Positions 25,501-34,927 of a stretch of DNA of 64,000 nt are shown here, piece by piece. The DNA is taken from contig NZ_JAFCJJ010000013.1 in NCBI RefSeq assembly GCF_018131015.1, forward strand, positions 1 to 64,000, in the 5' to 3' direction. This stretch comes from Bradyrhizobium diazoefficiens (GTDB lineage: Bacteria; Pseudomonadota; Alphaproteobacteria; Rhizobiales; Xanthobacteraceae). The notes beneath the pieces are model-generated. The model made no database searches. It worked only from the letters and a program-made list of their open reading frames with translations, and was not told the origin of the DNA. Positions within the stretch are counted from its first letter, which is position 1. Each line of letters starts with the position of its first letter. Position numbers and translations under genes: made by a program.

Positions 25501-26319
25501 ATGAGCTACGTCGAAGCCACCGATACCTCCCTGCGCAAGACCGGGCAGATCAAGCTGCATGGGCCGAGCGCCTTTGCCGGCATGCGCAAGGCCGGCGCGC
25601 TGGTGGCCAGGTGCCTGGACGAGCTCACCGAGATCGTCGGACCGGGCGTGCCGACCTCGAGGATCGACGAGTTTGTCCGCGACTTCGCCTTCAGCCATGG
25701 CGCCTATCCGGCGACGCTGATGTATCGCGGCTACCGCTACTCGACCTGCACCTCGCTCAACCACGTGGTCTGCCACGGCATGCCCGGCGACCGCCCGCTC
25801 AAGGAAGGCGACATCGTCAATATCGACGTCACCTTCATCGTCGACGGCTGGTACGGCGATTCCAGCCGGATGTATGCGGTCGGCCCGATCGCGCGCAAGG
25901 CCGAGCGGCTGATCGAGGTGACCTACGAGGCGATGATGCGCGGCATCGCCGCGGTAAAGCCGGGCGCCACCACCGGCGACATCGGCCACGCCATCCAGAG
26001 CTTCGTCGAGCCGCAGGGCATGAGCGTGGTGCGCGATTTCTGCGGCCATGGCCTCGGGCGCATGTTCCACGACGAGCCGAACATCATCCATATCGGCCGT
26101 CCCGGCGAGGGCGTCCAGCTCAAGCCCGGCATGTTCTTCACCATCGAGCCGATGATCAATCTCGGCAAGCCGCATGTGAAGATCCTCTCCGATGGCTGGA
26201 CCGCGGTGACGCGCGACCGTTCGCTATCGGCGCAGTTCGAGCACTCCGTCGGCGTGACCGCCACCGGCGTCGAGATCTTCACGCTGTCGGAGCGCCACGG
26301 CGAGAAGCAGATCGGCTGA
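25501..26319 (+). CDS. map: type I methionine aminopeptidase
   Basis: A 272-residue metallopeptidase that removes the initiator Met from nascent proteins. Metal ligands fit the family: Asp in VNIDVTF and in GWYGDSSRMY, His in CGHGLGRMFH, Glu in FTIEPMI, and Glu in QFEHSVGVT. The substrate loop reads SLNHVVCHGMPG instead of the common SVNEVVCHGIP. The order map then radC, same strand and 84 bp apart, is a frequent rhizobial arrangement. The N-terminal KTGQIKLHGPSAFAGM is also typical of alphaproteobacterial Map. Confidence 0.95.
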   Translation: MSYVEATDTSLRKTGQIKLHGPSAFAGMRKAGALVARCLDELTEIVGPGVPTSRIDEFVRDFAFSHGAYPATLMYRGYRYSTCTSLNHVVCHGMPGDRPLKEGDIVNIDVTFIVDGWYGDSSRMYAVGPIARKAERLIEVTYEAMMRGIAAVKPGATTGDIGHAIQSFVEPQGMSVVRDFCGHGLGRMFHDEPNIIHIGRPGEGVQLKPGMFFTIEPMINLGKPHVKILSDGWTAVTRDRSLSAQFEHSVGVTATGVEIFTLSERHGEKQIG

Positions 26320-26403
26320 CGCTCGACCGACCCGGCACGTGCCGGATTTGCCGCCGCAATTGACGGTTGCAAAAACGGGGTTCCGCGGCGATGCTGGCGA
26401 CCG

Positions 26404-27111
26404 ATGGCCGCCAAGCCCCCTTCAAAGGACGAGCCCGATGCGCCGCACTATCACGGCCATCGCGAGCGGCTGCGCGAGCGCTTCTACGGCGCGGGCGCCG
26501 ATGCGCTCAGCGACTACGAGCTGCTGGAGATGGCGCTGTTTGCGGCGCTGCCGCGGCGCGACACCAAGCCGCTCGCCAAAATGCTGATCAAGACCTTCGG
26601 CTCCTTCGCCGAGGTCGTGCATGCGCCGGTGGCACGCCTGCGCGAGATCGACGGCGTCGGCGATGCCGCGGTCAACCAGCTCAAGCTGATCGCGGCGGCC
26701 GCGCACCGCGTCGCCAAGGGCGAGGTCAACAGCCGCAACGCGCTGTCGTCCTGGAACGAGGTGATCGACTATTGCCGGTCCAGCATGGCCTTTGCCGACA
26801 AGGAGCAGTTCCGCCTGCTCTTCCTCGACAAGCGCAACCAGCTCATCGCCGACGAGGTGCAGCAGACCGGCACCGTCGACCACACCCCGGTCTACCCGCG
26901 CGAGGTGATCAAGCGCGCGCTGGAACTATCGGCGACCGCCCTCATCCTCGTGCACAATCATCCCTCAGGCGACCCCTCGCCCTCGCAGGCCGACATCCAG
27001 ATGACGAAGGCGATCATCGACATCGCCAAGCCGCTCGGGATTGCCGTGCACGACCACATCATCGTCGGCAAGAGCGGGCATGCGAGCCTGCGGGGGATGC
27101 GGCTGATCTGA
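26404..27111 (+). CDS. radC: RadC-family JAB1/MPN protein
   Basis: A 235-residue protein with an N-terminal helix-hairpin-helix part (LREIDGVGDAAVNQLKLI, residues about 78-95) and a C-terminal JAMM metalloprotein domain: LILVHNHPSGDPSPSQAD holds the His-x-His...Asp zinc motif. It is called DNA repair protein RadC in older annotation; the biochemical role is still unsettled. It follows map closely and converges on the phosphoesterase gene at 27123. Confidence 0.93.
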   Translation: MAAKPPSKDEPDAPHYHGHRERLRERFYGAGADALSDYELLEMALFAALPRRDTKPLAKMLIKTFGSFAEVVHAPVARLREIDGVGDAAVNQLKLIAAAAHRVAKGEVNSRNALSSWNEVIDYCRSSMAFADKEQFRLLFLDKRNQLIADEVQQTGTVDHTPVYPREVIKRALELSATALILVHNHPSGDPSPSQADIQMTKAIIDIAKPLGIAVHDHIIVGKSGHASLRGMRLI

Positions 27112-27122
27112 GGCCGCCGGCT

Positions 27123-28789
27123 TCAGCCGGCGCTCCCCTTGCGGATCGCGGCCAGCGCCGCGTCCCGCCGCTCCTTCGCATAGGCGCGCAGCGCGCCCAC
27201 CGTGGCGAAGCTTCTGGTGTTCGGCTTGCCGCTGTCCGGATGGCCCGGCAGTCCTGCCAGATATTTCTTCGTGACCTTGACGATATGCGGCGCCGGCCGG
27301 GCGGCAAGCTGTTCGGGCGTGGGGGTCGTGCCGTGCATGATCTGCCCTTCCGTCATGACCGGCGTCAGGTATGTGCCCGTGTACAGCGGCATGGTGCCCG
27401 GGCAATCGGATCGCATTTGGGGCAGGCCGCAACTCGCATAGTCGAACACTGACGCGATCGACGGGGCATTCAGGTCGCGCTGGGTGAGGAACGGACGCGG
27501 CTTCGACGGCTGCCAGATCAGGTCCTGCACGAAGCGCAGGATCGACGTGTTCTGGTACTGGTCCTTGCAGACCTTGGCCTTGAGCCATGGCGAGATCAGC
27601 AGGACCGGCGTGCGCGGGCCGAGCCTGCTGTAATCGAATGAATAGACCGTCCCGTCCTCAGTCCATTGCCAGGTGTCGGGCTTGGCGCCCGGGTCGGGCG
27701 GCGTGGCGGTCGGCACGCTCTTGTGGTCGTACATGCCGCCGTTCTCATCGAAGTTCACGACCAGCAGCGTGTTGCTCCAATAGCTGCTCTTGCGGAAGGC
27801 GTTGTAGACGCAGGCGAGCAGGTTCTCGCCGGATTCCACGATCGAATCGGGATGCATGCTGGTGTCCGGACCGATGTCGTTCCAGCACATGATGAAGCTG
27901 TAGAACGGCAAATTGCCTTTTTCGAGATCGATGAAGAAATTGGCGAGCGGCACCTGCGTCACGTTGTTCGCCCCCGGGGGAGCGGTGTCGTATTGCTGGA
28001 GGAACACCGTCGTGTTGAGCCAGTCGGTGTCGCAGTTGGCGCCGGGCCAGTACATCTTCCAGGTTTGCTGGTTGTCCTGGATCTGCTCGTAGATGGTGCG
28101 GCGATTGACCAGCGTGGTGCCCTGCGTTTGGGGATAGGCGTCGAGGGAGGCATCGTCTTTGTCGTCGATGTGGAGATCGCCGGTGGTGGCGCAATGCATG
28201 AAGGCGCGGTTCGGCGCGGTATGACCGGGCATGTCGCAGTGCCAGGCGTCGCAGACCACGAAGTTCTCCGCCAGGCTGTGGAAGACCTTCATCGACTTCC
28301 ATTTGAAATAGCTCATCACGCCCGCAATCAGCGACGGGCCGGTGTCGTTTCCCGGCGCCGACAGGAAGCCGCTGTTGGTCGGCGGCCATGTCTTCGCGGG
28401 CGCGCCCTGCGGCACGCCCCCAAGGATGCCGGTCGTGCCGGGACCGTAGAGGTCGCGCAACATGGCATCCGAGAAATCGTGGTTGAAGCTGTCGCCGCAG
28501 AACACCGTCGCTTCATTGTCCGGGTTACGCTCGTTTCCGAGCCTGGGGACGATGGCCGTCGGGCGGGCCGCCGGATTGTAGCCGCGGCCTTCCTCGTCGG
28601 ACGGCGGGGCGAGCGGGTTCCTGGTGTTGTAAAGCTCGGGCTTGACCTTGCCCAAATCATCCAGCACGCCGTCGACGCCCGGCATCGCGCCGAGCAGATG
28701 GTCAAACGAGCGGTTTTCGAACATCAGCACATGACATTGGCGATGTTGCCGACTGCGCTTCCCGCGGGATCCTGCCCTGAGCTCGCCAT
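27123..28789 (-). CDS. PF04185 phosphoesterase (phospholipase C/AcpA type) with a probable frameshift near its start
   Basis: About 555 residues. Family motifs are clear: FENRSFDHLLG at the start, PGHTAPNRAFMH, NFDENGGMYDH, and LGPRTPVLLISPW. These enzymes hydrolyse phospholipid head groups or phosphate esters, usually outside the cytoplasm; no signal peptide is seen. The best start is the ATG at 28789 behind GGGGGAGAAGCAGC, reading MASSGQDPAGSAVGNIANV. That frame stops two codons later, while the enzyme frame resumes at VLMFENRSF. One missing base near 28730 would restore a normal IANVIVLMFENRS. The alternatives are a GTG start at 28730 or an Arg-rich N-terminus from 28832. Sequencing error and true mutation cannot be told apart here. 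Confidence 0.75.
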
Positions 28790-28947
28790 GCTGCTTCTCC
28801 CCCAGCGACGACCCTTTTGCAGTAGCAACCATATATCAATTCTCGTAAAAGTAGAATATGATTTCGAGCGCCTCCCGCGGCACAGGCTGCCAGCGCGGCG
28901 AACGATATTTTACCGAATACTTTTCCAGTTTCATCGGGATGACGTCG

Positions 28948-30180
28948 ATGAGCCAGGACTACGTCACCATTCAGGACGCGATCATTGCAATGGGGGTCGA
29001 GGAGGCGGTGCTCTCGCCGTTCATCGCCGACCTGGTCAGAACAAGTCGCATCGACGTAAAGGTCGTGGACGGCGAACGTCGATTCCTGTTCGACACGCTG
29101 CTCGAGCTCCAGCGGCAGGACCCCACGTTCGGCGGACGCAAAACCGTTGAGCCACAGATCGCGGCGCCCGCCAGCCTTGCCCGGCGCAAGTTCATCGAAG
29201 GCGTCATCGTCGGCTACGTGGCCACGTTGCTGGCCGAGCCCCTGAAGATTCAGCTGAAGGAGGTCGTAGACAAGCGCAAGGACGCGGCAGATGCCCTCGA
29301 CCTTTTCGATGAGCTGTTTGGTTGCGTCGACGACAACTGGTCGTTCGATCTCGGAAAGATCTATCCGTCGGGCGGCCATCACGGGGATCACGAAGTCACA
29401 CGCGATGCGATATTGAGATCGCGTCCGTCGCTGACGTCCGTGCGTTCGGCGATCATCTCGCGCAGCCCGCTCCTGCTTCCAGTCACGGGCGATCATCTCG
29501 TGATCGGCGGCCCCGTTTCCACGCCCGTCGTCAGGCGAGCCTGGCAGTACGAAAACGTGGGCGGACGGGCAGACCACTTCAAGCGCGTCGAGAAGCCGCT
29601 GCTTCACCTCCCCTACGGATTTCTGGTCGACGACGGCGACCGCCGCAACAAGAACCTGCCTCCTGTCGCATGGCGAATGGCCGGAAACAGCGTCGCGGTG
29701 AAGGCAGCCAATCGTGTGCTGCTGAACTCCGACAATCCAAGGGATCAGCATTTCGCGGCGGCGAGCAGGGACCACGTTGAGTTCGGCCAGGAGCGGGTCG
29801 CGGTCCCGAACACCAACGATCTTCTCATCACGCGGCTGCCGAACTTCCTATCGTCGTCTTACAAGGCCGATCGCGCCACCCATCCGGGCGCCTGGGGACG
29901 CCTGGTCGTGGTTCAGGGCACGCATGGGATCGGAACGCGCGCGGTTCAGCTCCTGCTCACCGACAAGGGCAAGGCGCCGTTGCTGGCGATGAAGGCCCAG
30001 GTGTCGAACGCCCAGGCCTTCCAGAGCCACTTCAAGGTGAGCAAGCCCGTGGTGACGCAAGGCGGGTTCCACCAGTTCACGAACATCGAGCACGTCAGGT
30101 CCGTGCCGCTCGAAATCCCCCGGCGCAATTACGCTGCACTCCGGCTCGTTCTCGAACGCGAATTCAGCGTCCTGCGTTGA
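28948..30180 (+). CDS. unrecognised 410-residue protein
   Basis: I do not recognise this protein. The N-terminal 60 residues (MSQDYVTIQDAIIAMGVEEA to RRFLFDTLLELQRQDP) are helical and could be a small HTH. A hydrophobic helix RRKFIEGVIVGYVATLLAEPL follows at about residues 79-99. The rest alternates beta and helix, with GDHLVIGGPVSTPVV near residue 180, LPYGFLVDDGD near 230, and LVVVQGTHGIGTRAVQLLL near 325; the glycine-rich turns after hydrophobic strands suggest a Rossmann-like nucleotide-binding or sensing part. It is divergent from the phosphoesterase across an AT-rich 158-bp region. The ATG at 28948 is preceded by CGGGATGACGTCG; another start lies at 28858. Confidence 0.6.
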   Translation: MSQDYVTIQDAIIAMGVEEAVLSPFIADLVRTSRIDVKVVDGERRFLFDTLLELQRQDPTFGGRKTVEPQIAAPASLARRKFIEGVIVGYVATLLAEPLKIQLKEVVDKRKDAADALDLFDELFGCVDDNWSFDLGKIYPSGGHHGDHEVTRDAILRSRPSLTSVRSAIISRSPLLLPVTGDHLVIGGPVSTPVVRRAWQYENVGGRADHFKRVEKPLLHLPYGFLVDDGDRRNKNLPPVAWRMAGNSVAVKAANRVLLNSDNPRDQHFAAASRDHVEFGQERVAVPNTNDLLITRLPNFLSSSYKADRATHPGAWGRLVVVQGTHGIGTRAVQLLLTDKGKAPLLAMKAQVSNAQAFQSHFKVSKPVVTQGGFHQFTNIEHVRSVPLEIPRRNYAALRLVLEREFSVLR

Positions 30181-30215
30181 GGCAGGCTCTTCAGGTTTCA
30201 TCGAGCCCGGCCGCC

Positions 30216-31688
30216 CTACCGATCCCGGCGGACCGGACGCACCGGGACGTGCGCAACGGGGCTATCCGTCGTCGCCTCGCGCGCCTCGCACTCGGCGAGC
30301 GTCGGGTCGGCGCAGCATCGGGCGAGCTGTTGCAATGCGGGGCCGTAGTCCCGGTCGAAATCGGCCTGCGTGCCCGTGAAATCGGGCGGCATCCAGATCT
30401 TTCGCTCCGACCCGTTGGCGTGGTCGAATTTGGTGAACTCCGGAGAGTGATCGCTGCAACTGGTGCCGTCGCCGAGCCGATGGCAGGTTCGGCAGGCATT
30501 GCTTTCCGGCGTCAGGAATTTCGACGTCGTCCCGAACATGTCGGCGAAGTTGGACTGGTACAGGCCCTCGCCGTTCCAGTCGGTCAGCGCGGTGTCGCTA
30601 CTCACGATCTGCCCCACATAGGGCGTCCACAGGAAGGGTCCTGCAGCGTGGCAGGCATTGCAGCGGACGCCTGCCGGGCCGAAAAAACCCCTTGAAGGAG
30701 ACGTATCGGCCTTCCGATCGCCCCAGACGTCGTGTGCATGGTCCTCGTCGGTGGGACTCGGGACCTTCCGACCGTCGTAGACCTTTCCCAGCTCGCTCTG
30801 GAAGAAGCAGGTGTTGCCTGTCGCCGGGTTGTGGGACACCATCGCGATGTCGCTGAATTCCTCCGCCTTGAGCGCTGCGGTGTACTTCCGGCAGATCGCG
30901 ATAGTGAGCACCTTCGGATGCTCGGCGCTTCTGGGAAGGCGCAACAGGCGCGAACCCGGCACGCACTGGCCATCGCCGTCGAGCGGCAGCTGGACCGGCC
31001 TGTCGCACCTGGCCACGGGCGTCGCTTGCGCGGCCCCCGCTACCGTGATCTCCAGCAGCTTGCCGTCCAGGCAGTTGAACGCGGGGATGGTCCCCATTTC
31101 GAACTCGCAGCGGTCGGCATAGCTGCGCTTGATCTCCGTCTCCAGCTCCTTGTCGGTGATGCTGTCGATCTTCTCGAAGGCGCCGGTGTCCGCCTTCAGC
31201 TTCACCTTCAGCGACGGGATCACCAGCTTGCCGTCGAGCGACTCGGTCATCGTGCCGGTGTCCTGCTTGCGCTGGAGATGAACCAGGCCGTCGATCTGCA
31301 GCATGTTCGGGTATTTGGGATTGGCATAGCGGTCCTTGACCGCCTGCGCCCAGGCCTCCGGCCTGACGTCGGGCGCCTTCTCGTTCTCCGACCAGAACAC
31401 GTCGATCACCACTTCGCCAGCGATGTCGATCGTGCCGAAGAAGGCGAACGACAGGCGCCCGTCCCTCGGATATCTGGCTTCCCCCGTCAGCTCGCGGCCC
31501 TTCTGGGTAATCGAGAGCTTCAGCTTCTGCCCGCCGAGCTTGACCTTCCAGTCTCCGGCAACGCTGGGGTAGCTGACGTCCTGCGCCTGCGTTTGCCAAT
31601 TGGCGCTTCCCACCATGCCGAGCACCAGCATGATCAGGATGCCGCAGCCGGCGATGCGGCCCGCACGGGTCGACGAATGGCGCGCCAT
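30216..31688 (-). CDS. exported dihaem cytochrome-like protein
   Basis: A 490-residue protein with an N-terminal anchor or signal (AGCGILIMLVLGMVGSANW). Residues about 45-200 look like a beta-sandwich (GDWKVKLGGQKLKLSITQKG). The C-terminal third holds two haem c motifs: CNACH at 343-347 and CRTCH at 399-403. Many other Cys residues occur (CDRPV, CCADP), so disulfides are likely. It lies 38 bp behind the von Willebrand D-domain gene and is surely co-transcribed. A role in periplasmic electron transfer or haem-based chemistry is inferred. GGGGGAGGTCAAC precedes the ATG at 31688. Confidence 0.75.
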   Translation of the reverse strand: MARHSSTRAGRIAGCGILIMLVLGMVGSANWQTQAQDVSYPSVAGDWKVKLGGQKLKLSITQKGRELTGEARYPRDGRLSFAFFGTIDIAGEVVIDVFWSENEKAPDVRPEAWAQAVKDRYANPKYPNMLQIDGLVHLQRKQDTGTMTESLDGKLVIPSLKVKLKADTGAFEKIDSITDKELETEIKRSYADRCEFEMGTIPAFNCLDGKLLEITVAGAAQATPVARCDRPVQLPLDGDGQCVPGSRLLRLPRSAEHPKVLTIAICRKYTAALKAEEFSDIAMVSHNPATGNTCFFQSELGKVYDGRKVPSPTDEDHAHDVWGDRKADTSPSRGFFGPAGVRCNACHAAGPFLWTPYVGQIVSSDTALTDWNGEGLYQSNFADMFGTTSKFLTPESNACRTCHRLGDGTSCSDHSPEFTKFDHANGSERKIWMPPDFTGTQADFDRDYGPALQQLARCCADPTLAECEAREATTDSPVAHVPVRPVRRDR

Positions 31689-31726
31689 GTTGACCTCCCC
31701 CGGACGCTGTCGCCGCGGCAAGGGAC

Positions 31727-33031
31727 TCACCGCCGCTCCATCGTCCCCTTCTCCTCGCGGACCTCGCCGCTATCGAGCGTGTAACGCGTGGTGATGACCG
31801 CGCCCGCAAAGACCTTCCCCCTGGTGCGGATGGTGCAGGAGGCCCGCCGGGCGGCATCGACCAATGTGCAGTCGAAGGACTCGGTGCCCTTCACGTCGCC
31901 GGTCATCGTCTCGAGATCGATCCTGAACGGGCTCCCGACGCGCGCATTCGCAAGCGACGGCTCGTAGTTGGTGCATTTGTCGCCACCGCTCGCCATGTCC
32001 TGGCACTGGAAACCCTCGGGCAGCTTCACGCTCTCCTGCAGCTTGAGCGCACTCTCGGTGAATCCGGCATCGCCGGTGACCGCGACGTCGAGAATGCAGC
32101 TGTCGAGAAAACTCGCCGCGATCGATCCCGCGCGCTTGCAGATCTCTTCCGCGCGGGCCCGCGCGCCGGTTTCGAGGCTTGCCGTGGTGACGATCTCGTA
32201 GGGAAATTTCAGATCGGTGAAGGTCGCCGCGCTTTCGCCGGCGGCGTAGTCGAACAACGATTCCGCCTGACGAAGACGCCAGCTCTGACCGAAAACGTCG
32301 TAGAGCTTGCGCCGGAGCTCCTTCGCATCGGTGCCGGACAATTCGACCCTGGTCCCGTCGCGGGCGACCACGTCATTCTTCGGGTCACCGTCGAAATTGC
32401 CGAACAGGCCGGCGACGTGGCCGGCGCGGGATTTGACCAGCTCGACCACGACGTCGAGCCAGGTGCCGTGCGGGACGATCCGCACCTCGCTCTCGTCCGG
32501 CCAGATCACCGCGAGGGCGCCATTGCTGACGCCGATCTTGCCGCCCTTGGGCAGGGCCATGGCCTCGCCGGCGGCGAGCTGCGTCGCCTTGCCGTTGACG
32601 TAAAGGCCGCCTCCCGATCCGCTGCCGAAGCTGACGCGGTCGCCGGCAACACCGACCGCCACCGCCGTGTTGGTGCTGACGGTGCGCGACGAGCCCTGCC
32701 ACGGCCGCTGGCGGACCTGGACTTCGAGATCGTTGCTGTCCGAGCGCAGCGCCACGAACTCACCGACGAGCTGAAAGTCATAATAGGCGCCATCGGCGGT
32801 GCGGATGTGGACGTCGCCGTTGCTGCTCGCGACGTCGCGCTCGTCAACCTCATGGATGAGGCCGCGGACCGGCTCGGGCTCGGGCTGGGGCGGCCGTACC
32901 GCCTCCGCCTTGACGACCGGCGGCGGCTCGGTGCGCTTATGCGTCTGCTGCCACAGCCATTGCAGCGCGCCGGCAACGCCGACCAAAGCCACCAGCGCCG
33001 CGAAGATTTCGAGCAAGCGCCGCTTCGACAT
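31727..33031 (-). CDS. membrane-anchored von Willebrand factor type D domain protein
   Basis: A 434-residue protein with one N-terminal membrane helix (LLEIFAALVALVGVAGALQWLW, residues 6-27) and a Pro/Glu linker, so the bulk is periplasmic. Residues 72-216 match the vWD fold: GDVHIRTADGAYYDF at 72-86, YVNGKATQL, WLDVVVEL, and the Ca-binding-like GLFGNFDGD at 208-216. The C-terminal 150 residues contain several Cys (EICKRAG, DSCILD, FQCQD, KCTNY, FDCTLV, SCTIRT), typical of extracellular disulfide-rich modules. vWD domains are common in animals and sparse in bacteria, where functions are mostly unknown. It heads a two-gene operon with the dihaem protein. Confidence 0.75.
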   Translation of the reverse strand: MSKRRLLEIFAALVALVGVAGALQWLWQQTHKRTEPPPVVKAEAVRPPQPEPEPVRGLIHEVDERDVASSNGDVHIRTADGAYYDFQLVGEFVALRSDSNDLEVQVRQRPWQGSSRTVSTNTAVAVGVAGDRVSFGSGSGGGLYVNGKATQLAAGEAMALPKGGKIGVSNGALAVIWPDESEVRIVPHGTWLDVVVELVKSRAGHVAGLFGNFDGDPKNDVVARDGTRVELSGTDAKELRRKLYDVFGQSWRLRQAESLFDYAAGESAATFTDLKFPYEIVTTASLETGARARAEEICKRAGSIAASFLDSCILDVAVTGDAGFTESALKLQESVKLPEGFQCQDMASGGDKCTNYEPSLANARVGSPFRIDLETMTGDVKGTESFDCTLVDAARRASCTIRTRGKVFAGAVITTRYTLDSGEVREEKGTMERR

Positions 33032-33309
33032 GGGCCGGCCTCACGCGATCGAGGTCGGCGCGGCGCGGCCGCGTCTGCGAATCTCATCCGGACAGGCAAG
33101 AGCCATGACCACTCTCCGAAAATGAGAGGATTTGGCTGTGGCCGAGCTTTTCTTAAATGAAGGTGGTTGTCGGCAATCGGCCGTTCTCGGCGCGCAATAT
33201 CCGCAAGCCTAGACCAAAGGCGGCTGCCCGCGCAACCGCCAGATGCGCCGCACTTTCGCAAAAACCGGCGTCACTCCGGTGACGCCGGCGCCTCAATGGC
33301 AGTAGCGGT

Positions 33310-33615
33310 TCAATAGCAATAGCGCGGATCGACCTGGACGTAATATCCGTCCGGACGCTGCATGTAGCAGCCCTGGCGATAGGCGTAATAGCCGGAGCGG
33401 CGGCGCTCGCCTTCCGCGGCGATCGCAGCGCCGGTGCCGGCGCCGACGACGGCGCCGATCGCGGCCCCGCGGCTTCCGCCCATCGCGCCACCGAGGATCG
33501 CCCCGCCGACACCGCCGATGATCGCGCCGCCGATGGCATCCTGGGCCGCCGCCTCACGAACCGGCATCGCCATCGCAACGGTCAGACACGCCACCATTCC
33601 AACAGCTCGAAGCAT
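33310..33615 (-). CDS. small glycine-zipper envelope protein
   Basis: A 101-residue exported protein. The signal peptide is MLRAVGMVACLTVAMAMPV and it ends AAAQD. Residues 28-68 are a glycine zipper (AIGGAIIGGVGGAILGGAMG and on), a membrane-inserting helix-pair motif. The C-terminus is Tyr-rich (YYAYRQGCYMQRPDGYYVQ). Proteins like this are common in the rhizobial envelope; the function is unknown. CGGGAGGGTTCAGG precedes the ATG at 33615, a strong ribosome binding site. Confidence 0.75.
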   Translation of the reverse strand: MLRAVGMVACLTVAMAMPVREAAAQDAIGGAIIGGVGGAILGGAMGGSRGAAIGAVVGAGTGAAIAAEGERRRSGYYAYRQGCYMQRPDGYYVQVDPRYCY

Positions 33616-33749
33616 CCTGAACCCTCCCGCTTGTTGCTGTTCAATCATAGCGCCCAGACCGATGTCCGGCCAGAGCCATTGTCTCGGGCCGCGCACGACT
33701 GCCTGTTGCGCCCGGGATCAGCCTGTCGCGACAGCGGTCCCGGCCGTCC

Positions 33750-34094
33750 TCAGACCGAAGGGCCCTTGTCCAGGGCGAAGGACAGCACGATCGCCTCCGG
33801 CGTCTGCTTGAATTCCCTGGTCACGGCCTCGCGCACGAGGCCGGCGAGATCGCCGAGCGGCCTGGTCTGGTAAAGGCCCGGAAACATGACCGTCACTGCC
33901 GTGAGGCGCCCATTGTGCCAGTTGAAGCCGACGCGCGGCCTGATGCCGGTCGACTGCTCGAGATCGCCCTCAACGGCCTTTGCCTGCTGCATTCCGTCTT
34001 TCAGTGTGCTCAGCGCATCGCAGCCGGACAGGGTAAGGGCGAGAACGAGGACGACGACGGCTCTGAACATCAAGCGCACCCGAATGAAATTCAT
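33750..34094 (-). CDS. small lipoprotein of unknown function
   Basis: A 114-residue protein with a lipoprotein signal: hydrophobic VVVLVLALTLSGC ends in a good lipobox, giving lipidation at Cys25. The rest (FNWHNGRLTAVTVMFPGLYQ, LAGLVREAVTREF) suggests a small alpha/beta fold in the periplasm. No family is recognised. The start could be the ATG at 34094 or the one at 34070. Confidence 0.65.
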   Translation of the reverse strand: MNFIRVRLMFRAVVVLVLALTLSGCDALSTLKDGMQQAKAVEGDLEQSTGIRPRVGFNWHNGRLTAVTVMFPGLYQTRPLGDLAGLVREAVTREFKQTPEAIVLSFALDKGPSV

Positions 34095-34248
34095 GTTCTA
34101 GGCAAGATTGTCGCGACCCTATCATGCAACATGACGGGCGCAACCGGGGAAGAGCCGTTGCGACACCGGCGCGCCGTGGGCCCGCCGTTGTGGAGGTCGA
34201 CCGGACGGACCATCGCGCCAGCCGCGGCGCTTGCCTGCGGCGGCGCGG

Positions 34249-34623
34249 TTACGGTCCGATCCAGCGCTGCACTGCCTCGGCGGTGTCGGCGGGCGTGGTG
34301 TTGAAGCAGATCGCGGCGTCCGGGGCGAGGCGATGCACGAGGTTGAGGACCTTCTCGAACAGCAGCAGCCGGTCCTTCGGCTCGCGCAGGCCGGCGCCGA
34401 TCACGATGCAGTCGAAGCGCCCGTCGCGCAGCGCCGCGGTGACGCCGGCCTCCGCGGTCGCGTCGAGGTCGATCAGGCAGCTCGTGACCTCGTAGCCGAG
34501 ATCGCGCAGGCGCAATAATTGCCGCTCGATATGGTCGCGCACGAGGTCCGGCGTGAGCTGCGGGAATGCGCTGTAATCCGCGCTGCCTGGCTCGATGCCG
34601 ATCGCGAGGACACGCTTGGCCAT
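34249..34623 (-). CDS. hypothetical Rossmann-like protein
   Basis: A 124-residue cytoplasmic protein. Alternating hydrophobic strands and helices (KRVLAIGIEPGS, YEVTSCLIDLDA, FDCIVIGAGLREP, DAAICFNTTP) indicate a small flavodoxin- or receiver-like alpha/beta fold. No catalytic motif is seen. GAAGGGAGGCCGGC precedes the ATG at 34623, which fixes the start; the upstream open frame is spurious. Confidence 0.65.
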   Translation of the reverse strand: MAKRVLAIGIEPGSADYSAFPQLTPDLVRDHIERQLLRLRDLGYEVTSCLIDLDATAEAGVTAALRDGRFDCIVIGAGLREPKDRLLLFEKVLNLVHRLAPDAAICFNTTPADTAEAVQRWIGP

Positions 34624-34927
34624 GCCGGCCTCCCTTCGACCATCTGCCCAAACCAACGGGTGGCTGCCCCGCCAGTTCCTGGACGTCCGACCGTCCCGCG
34701 GTGGGCGGATGGGTTCGGACTGCAGTGCTGCAGCCGGTGTGCGATTGCGAAAGCCAATCTGCGACTCGGCATTTCCCGCCGGGCGTGTAATGTAGTTCAC
34801 ACACGCGGGGTCCGCGGCCTGGCACATTTGCCCCGGATCACGCCGAACTCACGTCCTGATCACATGACGTGGCTCATACCCTGATTGCGCGAAGACCTGT
34901 TCGTCCATCAATCTGCGGGAGCGGAAA
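34624..34927. other. 304-bp divergent intergenic region
   Basis: It lies between the hypothetical gene (minus) and the muralytic-type gene (plus). It contains the CGGGAGCGGAAA ribosome binding site for the latter. No convincing operator, terminator or small gene is seen. Confidence 0.5.
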
